A stretch of 49,572 nucleotides of DNA from Verrucomicrobiota bacterium (GTDB lineage: Bacteria; Verrucomicrobiota; Verrucomicrobiia; Limisphaerales; UBA9464). The DNA lies in assembly GCA_008933025.1 (NCBI GenBank), contig WBXI01000007.1, positions 1-49,572 of the forward strand. The letters run 5' to 3'. Shown here piece after piece: positions 8,962 to 17,186 of this stretch. The translations under genes were made by a program, and so were the position numbers. Within the stretch, counting starts at the first letter, position 1. Each line of letters begins with the position of its first letter. The notes under the pieces are model-generated. The model made no database searches and had not been told where the DNA came from. It was given only the letters and a program-made list of their open reading frames with translations.

Positions 8962-9522
8962 TCAGGCCGGGTTCTCCATGAACGCGTAGCAGAGGATGTG
9001 CAGGATGTGCATCTGCACGTCCTCGACCCGGCCGTAATGCGTGTCGCCGACCACCACCGTCTGGTCGGCCAGTTCCGCCATCCGGCCCCGCTTGGAACCC
9101 ACCAGCGCGATGGATTTCAGCCCGTTGGCCTTCGCCCATTCGTGGGCCTTCACCAGATTCGGCGAGTTGCCGCTCACGCTCACCCCGATGAACACGTCGC
9201 CCGGGCGACCGTAGTTGATCAGTTGCCGCGCGAAGATCTCGTCGTAGGAATAGTCGTTCCCCAGCGCCGTGATCCACGCGATGTTGTCGGTCAACGACAG
9301 GACCCGGAAGCGACGCGCCAGTTTGTCCGAGGCGCCCTTGCCGAGGTCGACCGCGAAATGGGACGCGTTGGCGGCGCTGCCGCCGTTGCCGGCGACGAAG
9401 ATCTGCCGGTCGTTCGCGTGCGCCTCGCGCAGGGTCGCGACCAACCCGGCGAGCTGTTCGGGCGAAAGCGTGTCCACCGCCCGCTTCTGCGCGGCGAGGT
9501 ATTCGGAAATCCACTTCTGCAT
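8962..9522 (-). CDS. gmhA: Phosphoheptose isomerase-like SIS-domain protein (GmhA family)
   Basis: A 186-residue SIS-domain sugar-phosphate isomerase. FVAGNGGSAANASHF is the hallmark of GmhA, which converts sedoheptulose 7-phosphate to D-glycero-manno-heptose 7-phosphate for LPS core and S-layer heptose. Further matches are the SVSGNSPNL phosphate loop, and the His-rich C-terminal helix VQMHILHILCYAFM. Length fits GmhA (about 190). It lies 97 bases after a ROK sugar kinase and 57 bases before uvrC, all leftward, so it may be co-transcribed with the kinase. No hldE or gmhB is nearby, so a related SIS substrate cannot be excluded. ATG at 9522. Confidence 0.85.
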   Translation of the reverse strand: MQKWISEYLAAQKRAVDTLSPEQLAGLVATLREAHANDRQIFVAGNGGSAANASHFAVDLGKGASDKLARRFRVLSLTDNIAWITALGNDYSYDEIFARQLINYGRPGDVFIGVSVSGNSPNLVKAHEWAKANGLKSIALVGSKRGRMAELADQTVVVGDTHYGRVEDVQMHILHILCYAFMENPA

Positions 9523-9619
9523 GGCCCGAGCTTGCCGTGGGGAATCCGACGCGTCGAGTCCCCGAAAGGAGCCCTCGTGTCGCCGCCGATGCCGCGGGAA
9601 GGCCGCGATGCGGCGGGCA

Positions 9620-10531
9620 CTAGGCCTGCGAGGCGAGGGCAAGCGCCCCCACCGGCACCGCGTCTTCCTTCAGCCCGGCCAGCACCACCCTTGGCCCCGG
9701 ATGGAACGCCTCCATCACGTACCGCGACAGCGCCTCGGCCATCGCCGCGCGCAACGGTTCGCCCACCAGCGACACCCCGCCGCCGACCACCACCACCGAC
9801 GGGTGCAGCAACTGCACCACGTGGGACAGCGCGAACCCGAGGTTGTCCGCGAGTTCGCTCAGGATTGCCTGGGCCGCGGGATCCCCGTCCGCCAGCGCCG
9901 CCGCCAGATGCCGGGCCTCGCCGCCGTTCATCCCGTCGACGCGCCGCCCCAGCGGCCCGTGCGGATCGAGCGCCGCCGCTTCCCGGATCCGGCGGTCGAG
10001 AGCCCAACCCGAGCAACGGTCCTCGACCGTGGTGCCCGACTTGTCGAGACGCACGTGCCCGACCTCGCACTCGCCCGGAACCGCCCCGTGATAGATGCGC
10101 CCGCCGACGACCAACCCGCCTCCCACGCCGCTGCCCATGTTGATCCAGAACACCGGATCGTGCCCGCGCCCCGCGCCGTGCAACGCCTCGCCCAGCGCCG
10201 CGACATTCGCGTCGTTGTCCACGCGCACCGGCAGGCCCGTCCGCTCGCGCACCCAGTCGCCGAGGCCGAAGTCGTGCCAGCCGGCCACCTGGTGGGAGCA
10301 CTTGATCCGGCCGGTCCGCCAATCGACCGGCCCGCCGAACCCGACGCCCACGCCGGTCGGCTTGTGCCGCGCGATCAGGTCGGGCAGGACCGAGGCGATC
10401 TGCTCGCGGATACCCTGCCCCCCGGCCTTGGAATCCACATCGAACCGGCGGCGGTCGACGATCGTGCCCGCGCCGGTGCCGGCAACGACCTGCAGCTTGG
10501 TCCCGCCGATTTCGATGCCGAGGAAGTGCAT
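9620..10531 (-). CDS. ROK-family sugar kinase (glucokinase-like)
   Basis: A 303-residue ROK kinase that would phosphorylate a hexose or N-acetylhexosamine with ATP. Seen: the phosphate-1 motif GIEIGGTKLQ at the N-terminus, GVGFGGPVD, the catalytic DNDANVAALGEAL, INMGSGVGGGLV and a C-terminal VVVVGGGVS adenosine loop. The usual ROK zinc site (a CxCGxxGC-type cluster following GExGH) is replaced by GHVRLDKSGTTVEDRCSGW, with only one Cys left, so the metal site is absent or rebuilt. There is no N-terminal DNA-binding domain, so it is a kinase and not a repressor. Its downstream neighbour is the GmhA-like isomerase. The substrate cannot be chosen between glucose, mannose, fructose or GlcNAc. ATG at 10531. 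Confidence 0.88.
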   Translation of the reverse strand: MHFLGIEIGGTKLQVVAGTGAGTIVDRRRFDVDSKAGGQGIREQIASVLPDLIARHKPTGVGVGFGGPVDWRTGRIKCSHQVAGWHDFGLGDWVRERTGLPVRVDNDANVAALGEALHGAGRGHDPVFWINMGSGVGGGLVVGGRIYHGAVPGECEVGHVRLDKSGTTVEDRCSGWALDRRIREAAALDPHGPLGRRVDGMNGGEARHLAAALADGDPAAQAILSELADNLGFALSHVVQLLHPSVVVVGGGVSLVGEPLRAAMAEALSRYVMEAFHPGPRVVLAGLKEDAVPVGALALASQA

Positions 10532-10733
10532 GGCGGGATGCTGATCCGGAGGCGTGGCCGGGTGGCAAGCGCGCATTGCTCCCGGAGGACCAACGCGGCC
10601 GCCGTGCGCGCATCGAATTCCCTCACCCGGCATCCCCGACGTCCCGAGGCCCGCCGCAAAAGGTCGTTCGACGGCGGCGGCGCCCGGCCCCGTCCGCGGG
10701 CAGCGTGCCGGGAACCCGGGGCACCACCGTTGC

Positions 10734-12254
10734 CTATGGGTTCAGGAAGGGAAATTCGGGCTGGCGGACAACCGCGGTCTCGTCGGGTCCCATTTCACCC
10801 TTCCGGGCATTGGCCATCGGATCCAGGTAGCCGAGCAACTCGCCGGGCGCGATGGGGCGGACCTGTGAGTCCGCATGGGTTCGCCAGGTGTTCGGAAGCG
10901 GCACGAATTCCACCGGCGGGGCAACCGCCGCGCCGGCCAGGCTCCGGATCGACCGGGCGAGCAAGAGACAATCCCTGGGAACGGCACCGACGACCGATGG
11001 CGAATGGGTGTTGACGATCACCTGCCGCAACGGGTTCGTCGTGTCGGCCATCCCGCGCGGATCAACCGCCATGGCTTGCAGCAGCATCACGATGGCCCGC
11101 ACCCGCTCCGGATGAATTCCGTTTTCGGGCTCCTCCAGACAGATCACGCCCGGCGTCTCGTCGTCCCACTCCATCGCCGCCAGCGCGAGCACCCGAAGCG
11201 TCCCGTCCGATAGGGAACGGGCGGGAAACTCGGTTCCGTCCGAAGTCTTGAGGAAAACGGTGTAAACCTGCCGCTTTTCGTCCCGGTCCACCCGGATTTC
11301 CCGCGCGTCGCCAACCAACTCGGCGAGTCGGTTGGCGATGAGTGGACCGATCGGAATCCCTTCCGCCGGCGCGCCGGCGCCTGCCGAAGACAATTCGGCG
11401 GCGGCCGGCGCCGGCACCGGCTTCGGCGTGCGCGGTTCGACCAACCGAGCCAGCGTCGCCGCCAGATGCCCGCCATCCGGCCGCAGGCGGGCTTCCGCCT
11501 CGAAATCGTCGGGACGCCGCATCGCCGCCGGCTCGAGTTGGAAGACTTGCCACCCTTCCATCTCGCGACGGGCGCAAAGCGCCGTGGGGCTTTCCGCGGC
11601 CTGCGCGCTCGACAGGACGGTTCTCGGCAGCGGCCCGGCCAGAAAACCACGCGGACGGCCCGACAGCCCGTCCTGGTGCATCTTGATGAGGCGCTGGGGC
11701 TCGCCACCATCTTCGGAGGACTCGGTCGAGATCAGCGCGGCGCCTCTGCGTCCCGAAACCACGGCCTTGCGCCAGTGCTTGGCATCGTGCGGAAACAACA
11801 GGTGCTCCCGCGCCTCTCCCAGATTGATGTGCGCAAGTTCCTCCCGAAGGATTTCCAACGGATGGCCCTGCCCCCCCTGCTCCGGGCTTGGTCGGAGACC
11901 CAATTCGAGCCGGTAGCGAAGAAACGTCGTCGATGCGACTCCCCTTTGGCCCAGATCATCGACGGCCTCCGGCGGGACGATCATCTCCAACTCGAAGGAC
12001 ATCCGGGACGACGTGCATTTCCCGACCCGATGGAACAATCCCCGGGCATCGCCGGACCGGCCGGCCTCGTCCCGGACCAGATTCGCGGCCTCGAGCAACG
12101 TCTTGCCCGCCGCGAGGCGGCTCAGGAAGCGGATCGCGTCGAACAGGTTCGATTTTCCGGTCCCGTTCTCGCCCGCGATGCAGGTGAACGGCCCGAACCG
12201 GACGTCGACGCCGACGAGATTCTTGAACCCGTCGACCTTGAGGCGGGTGAGCAT
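10734..12254 (-). CDS. AAA-family ATPase (RecF/SMC-like, AAA_21 type), orphan
   Basis: A 506-residue ATPase of the ABC/SMC superfamily. MLTRLKVDGFKNL with GENGTGKSNLFDAIRF is the RecF-like start with Walker A. After a long lid or insert region come the signature-like SLSDGTLRVLALAAM, the Walker B VICLEEPENGIHP and the H-loop VNTHSPSVV. The C-terminus ends about 100 residues after the H-loop, so there is no TOPRIM nuclease domain of the OLD type. Such predicted ATPases occur alone or as subunits of defence systems, but no nuclease or toxin partner lies beside it. It starts 34 bases after aspS in the same direction and could be read through from it. Function unknown. Confidence 0.8.
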   Translation of the reverse strand: MLTRLKVDGFKNLVGVDVRFGPFTCIAGENGTGKSNLFDAIRFLSRLAAGKTLLEAANLVRDEAGRSGDARGLFHRVGKCTSSRMSFELEMIVPPEAVDDLGQRGVASTTFLRYRLELGLRPSPEQGGQGHPLEILREELAHINLGEAREHLLFPHDAKHWRKAVVSGRRGAALISTESSEDGGEPQRLIKMHQDGLSGRPRGFLAGPLPRTVLSSAQAAESPTALCARREMEGWQVFQLEPAAMRRPDDFEAEARLRPDGGHLAATLARLVEPRTPKPVPAPAAAELSSAGAGAPAEGIPIGPLIANRLAELVGDAREIRVDRDEKRQVYTVFLKTSDGTEFPARSLSDGTLRVLALAAMEWDDETPGVICLEEPENGIHPERVRAIVMLLQAMAVDPRGMADTTNPLRQVIVNTHSPSVVGAVPRDCLLLARSIRSLAGAAVAPPVEFVPLPNTWRTHADSQVRPIAPGELLGYLDPMANARKGEMGPDETAVVRQPEFPFLNP

Positions 12255-12288
12255 GCGGAGACGCTAACACCCGCCCCGTCGGACGCCA

Positions 12289-14088
12289 TCACGCCTTCGG
12301 CGCGGCCTTGACCTCGAGGTGCAGTTCCTTGAGCTGGCGCGCGCTCGCCGGCGACGGCGAATCGGTCAGCATGCAGGTGCCCTTGGCCGTCTTCGGGAAC
12401 GCGATCACGTCCCGGATGCTCGTCGTCCCGCACAGGATCGCGCACAGACGGTCGAAACCGAGCGCGATGCCGCCGTGGGGCGGCGCCCCGTACTTGAACG
12501 CCTCCAGCATGTAGCCGAACCGCAGCTGGGTCTCCTCGGGCGGGATCTGGAGGATGTCCTCGAAGATCGTCCTCTGCACGTCCGGTTGGTGGATGCGGAT
12601 CGATCCGCCGCCCAGTTCGACGCCGTTGACCACGATGTCGTAGTGCTGGCCGCGGACCTTCTTGGGATCGGTCTTGAGCAGCGGGATGTCGTCGGCCACC
12701 GGTGCCGTGAAGGGATGGTGGCTCGAGTACCAACGGTTCATCTCCTTGTCGAAACTGAGCAACGGGAACTCGACGACCCACAGGAAATCGAAGCGCTTGG
12801 GATCCACGACCAACTTGCCCTGCCCCTTGAGCACGTCCGCGCAGTAGAGCCGGATCTTGCCGAGGATCTCGCAGGCATTGAGCCATTGGTCGGCCGCGAA
12901 CAGGATCAGGTCGCCCTGCTCGATCCCGAGCTTGGTGGTGAGGGCCGCCTTCTCCGCCTCGGTGAAGAACTTCACGATCGGCGACTTCCACTCGCCGTTC
13001 TCGACCTTGATGTACGCGAGGCCCTTTGCCCCGAAACCCTTCGCGTGCTCGGTCATGGTCTCGATCTGGCCCTGGGTGGCCCCCGCCAGACCCTTCGCGT
13101 TCATCGCCTTCACCACGCCGCCCGACGCGATCGCGCCGCTGAACACCTTGAACGTGCTCGCGCGGAATTCCTCGGTGAAATCGACGAGCTCCATCCCGAA
13201 CCGCGTGTCCGGCTTGTCGATGCCCCACCGGTTCAGGGCCTCCTCGAAGCTGATCCGCTTGAACGGCGTCGGGATGTCCATGTCGAGCGCCGTCTTCCAC
13301 ACCCGCTTCAACAGGCCCTCGATCAACGCGTAGATGTCCTCGCGGTCGATGAAACTCATCTCGATGTCCACCTGGGTGAACTCGGGCTGGCGGTCCGCGC
13401 GCAGGTCCTCGTCGCGGTAGCAGCGCGCCAACTGGAAATAGCGCTCCACGCCGCTGACCATGAGGATCTGCTTGAACTGCTGCGGCGACTGCGGGAGCGC
13501 GTAGAAGGTCCCCGGGTCCCGCCGGTTGGGCACCAGAAACTCCCGCGCGCCCTCGGGCGTCGACTTGAACAACGTCGGCGTCTCGACCTCGAGGAAACCG
13601 TTTTCGTCCATGTAACTCCGCGTCGCGATCGCCACCTTGGAGCGCAGGCGCAGGTTGCGGGTCATCTCCGGCCGGCGCAGGTCGAGGTACCGGTACTGCA
13701 ACCGCAACTCCTCGTTCACCTTGCTCGCGACCTCCGGGTCGTCGATCGAGAACGGCAGCACCGCCGCGTCGTTCAACACCTCGATGGCCGTCACCATGAC
13801 CTCGATCTGGCCGGTCGGGATCCGGACATTCTCGGTGCCCGCGGGACGCAACCGCACCTTGCCGGTCACGCGCACGACGGACTCGCTGTGCAGGTGGCTT
13901 GCCCGCTCGAAGGATTCCTTGGGGAGATCCGATGGATCGAACACCGTCTGGGTGCGCCCCTCGCGGTCGCGGATGTCGAGGAAAAGGACCCCGCCAAGGT
14001 CGCGGCGGGAGTGGACCCAACCTTCGAGGACCACCGGTTGGCCCGCGTTGGCAGGCCTCAATTCGTTGCAATGATGCGTGCGCTTCAT
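12289..14088 (-). CDS. aspS: Aspartyl-tRNA synthetase
   Basis: Class II aminoacyl-tRNA synthetase charging tRNA-Asp (and tRNA-Asn if the enzyme is non-discriminating). The 599-residue length and the order fit the bacterial AspRS. The N-terminal OB-fold anticodon domain has GWVHSRRDLGGVLFLDIRDREG. Motif 2 is ARCYRDEDLRADRQPEFTQ. A GAD-type insertion domain lies in the middle (LAGATQGQIE to LLKTD region). Motif 3 is GGIALGFDRLCAIL, followed by the conserved TSIRDVIAFPKTAKG. I chose the ATG at 14088 (MKRTHHCNELRPAN), which matches the family start; the frame upstream is open but not conserved. The AAA ATPase follows 34 bases downstream. Confidence 0.98.
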   Translation of the reverse strand: MKRTHHCNELRPANAGQPVVLEGWVHSRRDLGGVLFLDIRDREGRTQTVFDPSDLPKESFERASHLHSESVVRVTGKVRLRPAGTENVRIPTGQIEVMVTAIEVLNDAAVLPFSIDDPEVASKVNEELRLQYRYLDLRRPEMTRNLRLRSKVAIATRSYMDENGFLEVETPTLFKSTPEGAREFLVPNRRDPGTFYALPQSPQQFKQILMVSGVERYFQLARCYRDEDLRADRQPEFTQVDIEMSFIDREDIYALIEGLLKRVWKTALDMDIPTPFKRISFEEALNRWGIDKPDTRFGMELVDFTEEFRASTFKVFSGAIASGGVVKAMNAKGLAGATQGQIETMTEHAKGFGAKGLAYIKVENGEWKSPIVKFFTEAEKAALTTKLGIEQGDLILFAADQWLNACEILGKIRLYCADVLKGQGKLVVDPKRFDFLWVVEFPLLSFDKEMNRWYSSHHPFTAPVADDIPLLKTDPKKVRGQHYDIVVNGVELGGGSIRIHQPDVQRTIFEDILQIPPEETQLRFGYMLEAFKYGAPPHGGIALGFDRLCAILCGTTSIRDVIAFPKTAKGTCMLTDSPSPASARQLKELHLEVKAAPKA

Positions 14089-14423
14089 GTCGGCATGGCG
14101 CGGCGCCGATCCGGCCGGTCCGGATCCCCGCCGCAAATGGAACGCGGATAGTGCGGACGACGAAGGCTTTGGCCAAGCCCAGTTTCAGTCATCGCCAAAC
14201 GCACGCCCACGGATGGCGTGGACACGCATCACGGTGCCCCCGATGCGTCGTGCTCCCGGACCCCCGTGGGGCATTGATGCTGCGTTCAGCCGCCGGATCG
14301 ACGCCGCGACGCCGGGCCGCGACGCCGCAACCCGCGATCGCCTTCGCCTTGACCCGACCCGCCCTTCAAACCCGGTCCTCGGCCCGACTCACCCCGCCGA
14401 ACCGGAAGGATTTGGCCGTGTCT
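14089..14423. other. Intergenic region, no gene recognised
   Basis: 335 bases between the start of aspS and the end of the PEP-CTERM gene. Open frames exist on both strands but none resembles a protein. It should hold the aspS promoter; the best I can find on the minus strand is a weak TTGGCC with CACTAT 17 bases on. I see no T-box, tRNA or terminator. Confidence 0.4.
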
Positions 14424-15182
14424 TCAGACCACCTCGGGCTTGCGATGCAACCGGGCTCTGCGCCAAAGGGCGAAACCCAAGATGCCCATCCCGGCGACGA
14501 TCGCCATCGACTCGGGTTCCGGAACCGCAGTCGCCACGAACGAGGGATTGTCCGCGTAGCCATCGTTGTCGGTCCCGTTCAGCCGGGTCATCGACATGAG
14601 AAAGTTCACCTGCAACGTGCCGACCGGCATCACCCCGTCGGTGCTGCGAAAGAACAGCCCGGTCTGGCCCAACCGTTCCGAGACGGAAACCGGCCCGATG
14701 GAAGCCGACCCCAGATTGGCACCACCGAACCCGAGGAACTGCGCCTCGAGCACCGCCGGGTCGGAGTCGCCCTGCCAACCCCCGATCCATCCGGAAAGCT
14801 CGTAGTTCACCCCGGGACCATTGATCGCGGAGGACCAACTCGAAACGTCCACTGTCTGGCTGGCCGTCGAAAACGCGCTCGGAGTCCCCCCGGTGAACAG
14901 GTTGTTCCCGCGGTCGGCGGGGCCCGGGTCCGACGGATGAATCCCGAACGTGGGCAGGGCGGATGCGTAACTCAAAACCGTGAACCGATCGGTGGTCGTC
15001 CAATTGGGAATCGAGACCAACGTCTGCCCGACATCCGGCGAAGCAGGACCGGACTCCGCGTCCGGATTCCGGATGATGTTCCAACCGAAAGATTGGGCGA
15101 GCGCGTTCTCGCGGCTGGCAAGAAGCAAGGCACCGGACATCAAGAAGAGAGTCGCGGAATTCTTTGGCGAAAGGGTTCTCAT
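14424..15182 (-). CDS. PEP-CTERM sorting-domain protein
   Basis: A 252-residue secreted protein with an N-terminal signal peptide (MRTLSPKNSATLFLMSGALLLAS, cut near NALAQS) and a C-terminal PEP-CTERM tail: VPEPESMAIV, a hydrophobic helix and a WRRARLHRK basic end. In bacteria with exosortase such tails direct the protein through the exosortase/EpsH route to the surface or the exopolysaccharide. The mature domain is beta-rich with many Gly, Ser and Asn and resembles the generic galactose-binding-like mature part of many PEP-CTERM proteins. No exosortase gene is in the window. The ATG at 15182 is chosen because it starts the signal peptide. Confidence 0.85.
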   Translation of the reverse strand: MRTLSPKNSATLFLMSGALLLASRENALAQSFGWNIIRNPDAESGPASPDVGQTLVSIPNWTTTDRFTVLSYASALPTFGIHPSDPGPADRGNNLFTGGTPSAFSTASQTVDVSSWSSAINGPGVNYELSGWIGGWQGDSDPAVLEAQFLGFGGANLGSASIGPVSVSERLGQTGLFFRSTDGVMPVGTLQVNFLMSMTRLNGTDNDGYADNPSFVATAVPEPESMAIVAGMGILGFALWRRARLHRKPEVV

Positions 15183-15220
15183 GTGGGTGTTTTGGGTCTG
15201 GGTTCTGACCACGGGAAAAC

Positions 15221-15249
15221 CAGTTAACATCGACCTACATGCCGGTCAA
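15221..15249 (-). promoter_or_regulatory. Possible promoter of the PEP-CTERM gene
   Basis: On the minus strand TTGACC (15249-15244) is followed after 17 bases by TAACTG (15226-15221), with the overlapping GTTAAC as the other -10 choice. The -35 box is good, the -10 box poor. It lies about 40 bases before the ATG at 15182. Confidence 0.28.
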
Positions 15250-15392
15250 CTTTCCGATTTGCAGATCACTTCCCGGCCCGTGTCGACGGCAGCGGCGACA
15301 CCCGTCGGGCCTTGCCGCGGACGGGATGAAACGGGACGAGGCCCGCGGGATGCCGTCTCCGCCGTCGACCGTGGCCGGCGCGGTGGATCACG

Positions 15393-15423
15393 CCCGCGGC
15401 AGCATGCGCCCTAGAGCCGCGGG
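15393..15423 (-). terminator. Inverted repeat at the end of the SIS isomerase gene
   Basis: CCCGCGGC (15393-15400) and GCCGCGGG (15416-15423) are perfect 8-bp complements around the stop codon of the SIS gene. There is no T-run, so if it stops transcription it is not a classical intrinsic terminator. Confidence 0.3.
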
Positions 15424-16202
15424 ATCTTCCCCACGTACTCCGCCAGATACCGCCGGTTCACCGCTTCGCCGCCCCCGTTGCTGCTGCGATACACCTCCAC
15501 ATCCACCCCCGCGGCCATCGCCCGCGACACGGCTTCGGCCACGATGGCCTCCAGCAACGCCGCACCCACGACGGTCGACGTCGCGCCGACCCGCAACTCG
15601 CCGCCGGCCCCCACCGGGACCACCGCGTCGCCCTCGATCCCCTGGTTGTCCAACACCAGATCCGCCACCTCGGCGAGGCGTTTGCCCGAGGGATGCCGCG
15701 ACGCGTGGGCGTTGGAGTGCCGGAGGTTGGTCAGGGCGACCACCCGCGCGCCCAACCGCCGGCCTTCCAGCGCGAACTCCACGGGAACCGCGTTCCGACC
15801 GGAATTGCTGATCACGAACAGCACGTCGCCCGCGCCCACCCCGTCGCGCGCCAGGAGGCGTGCCGCCCGACCCGACTCCCGCTCGTGCTCCGTCGAGCGA
15901 CTCGCGCTCACGTGCAGCATGAGTTCCTCGTCGAGGATCGGTACCGCCCGTACCAATCCGCCGGCGCGATAGAACATCTCGAGCGCCAGCAGATGGGAAT
16001 GGCCGGTACCCGCGAACCAGATCCAACGCCGGGCCGCCAACGCCGCGGCCACCGCGTCGGCGACGGCGTCGATCGTCGCGGTCTGGGATTCGAATGCGGC
16101 GGCCAACTGGGCTTCGACCGCGGCGCGGTACCGGGAAAGGGCACTCTTGGATGGCACGTCCGGAGGCTCGCCTCCCGGACGGGACCCTGCCAGCGAAACC
16201 AT
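15411..16202 (-). CDS. SIS-domain sugar-phosphate isomerase (UPF0309 family)
   Basis: A protein of about 263 residues with a single SIS fold. WFAGTGHSHLLALEMFYRAG, FVISNSGRNAVPVE, LTNLRHSNAHASRHPSGKRL and ADLVLDNQGIEGDA are diagnostic of the UPF0309 family of predicted phosphosugar-binding proteins, often found beside amino-sugar or N-acetylhexosamine genes. The ATG at 16202 and a GTG at 16157 are both possible starts; the GTG would trim 15 residues that look unconserved. It points away from the outer-membrane protein/PNP/NagB operon and may share its control region, which would fit a role in amino-sugar metabolism. The exact substrate is unknown. Confidence 0.85.
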   Translation of the reverse strand: MVSLAGSRPGGEPPDVPSKSALSRYRAAVEAQLAAAFESQTATIDAVADAVAAALAARRWIWFAGTGHSHLLALEMFYRAGGLVRAVPILDEELMLHVSASRSTEHERESGRAARLLARDGVGAGDVLFVISNSGRNAVPVEFALEGRRLGARVVALTNLRHSNAHASRHPSGKRLAEVADLVLDNQGIEGDAVVPVGAGGELRVGATSTVVGAALLEAIVAEAVSRAMAAGVDVEVYRSSNGGGEAVNRRYLAEYVGKIPRL

Positions 16203-16258
16203 GGCGCGCATCGCCCGCCCACTTGCATCGCGGCGCGGTTGCGGCAAGTGTGCATGCC

Positions 16259-17167
16259 ATGTCGACCATCGCACGACGCCTTTCCCCCATCGCCGGCATC
16301 CTGCTCGCCGTGGCCTGCGGCGCACGCTCACTCGCCGCCGAGCCCGCGCCGGGTTCCAAACCCGATTACCACGGGTCGATCGACACCGACTTCGGCTACG
16401 TGCCGGGCTCCACCCTCCACTACGGGGGAACCGACGTCGGCAAGCTTTCCACGACCCACTCGCGGCTCCGCTACACGGGCACCTTCATCTCCGGCGGGGA
16501 CGTGGACTGGACCATGGGACTCGAATACAGCCGCCTGGATTTCGGGGTACCCAAGGGCCAACCCCTCCCCCCCTCGCTCGGTGCCGCGACCATTCCCCTC
16601 GGCGTGCGGTGGAAAATCAGCGACCGCTGGTCGTTCCGGGGCGAGGTCGCCCCCGGCGTCTACTCGGATTTCCAGGACATCGAGGGTTCGGATTTCAACG
16701 CCCCGATCACTGCGGGCCTCTCCTACGCCATCAACGACGGCCTCGTGGTCTCGCTCCAGGTCTCGATCGATGCCCGGCGCGACATCCCGGTGATCGGCGG
16801 GCCGGGCGTTTGGTGGCGGATCAGCCCGCGCTGGACCCTGTCGTTGCTGTTGCCGCGCCCGCGCCTCGAGTTCCATCCCTCGGACTCCTGGACCTTCTTC
16901 GTGGGCGGGGAGATCGCCGGCGGCGCGTACCAACTCGGGAGCAATTCCGGCACGAAACGGGGCGCGCCCTCCATGGACAGCGTCAACATCTCCTACCGCG
17001 AGATCCGCGGTGGCATCGGTGCCGATTGGAAGATCGGCCACGGCTTTTTCCTCGAGGCGGCCGGTGGCTGGATGTTCGACCGGCGCTTCGTCGTCGACGA
17101 TCTCCGCCGGACGTGGAACGGCAACGGCGCGCCCTACGGCCGGGTCCAACTCTCGTACCGCTACTGA
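16259..17167 (+). CDS. Outer-membrane beta-barrel protein (DUF6268-like)
   Basis: A 302-residue protein with a Sec signal peptide (MSTIARRLSPIAGILLAVACGARSLA) followed by alternating amphipathic strands. Strands such as SRLRYTGTFISGGDVDWTMG and PLGVRWKISDRWSFRGEVAP, and the last strand YGRVQLSYRY ending in an aromatic residue, are as expected for a Gram-negative outer-membrane barrel that uses the BAM machinery. The layout reminds me of the DUF6268 family common in Verrucomicrobia. First gene of a rightward operon, with PNP starting 19 bases later. It could be a porin for nucleosides or sugars, but that is only inferred from the neighbours. ATG at 16259. Confidence 0.75.
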   Translation: MSTIARRLSPIAGILLAVACGARSLAAEPAPGSKPDYHGSIDTDFGYVPGSTLHYGGTDVGKLSTTHSRLRYTGTFISGGDVDWTMGLEYSRLDFGVPKGQPLPPSLGAATIPLGVRWKISDRWSFRGEVAPGVYSDFQDIEGSDFNAPITAGLSYAINDGLVVSLQVSIDARRDIPVIGGPGVWWRISPRWTLSLLLPRPRLEFHPSDSWTFFVGGEIAGGAYQLGSNSGTKRGAPSMDSVNISYREIRGGIGADWKIGHGFFLEAAGGWMFDRRFVVDDLRRTWNGNGAPYGRVQLSYRY

Positions 17168-17186
17168 ACCGGCCGCACCCGGTCCC

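Noticed and set aside
12319-14151. Long plus-strand frame opposite aspS
   Set aside because: His/Arg/Leu-rich shadow of a well-conserved synthetase gene.
14078-14599. A plus-strand protein of 173 residues
   Set aside because: Arg/Pro-rich, overlaps the starts and ends of two well-supported minus-strand genes and has no motif.
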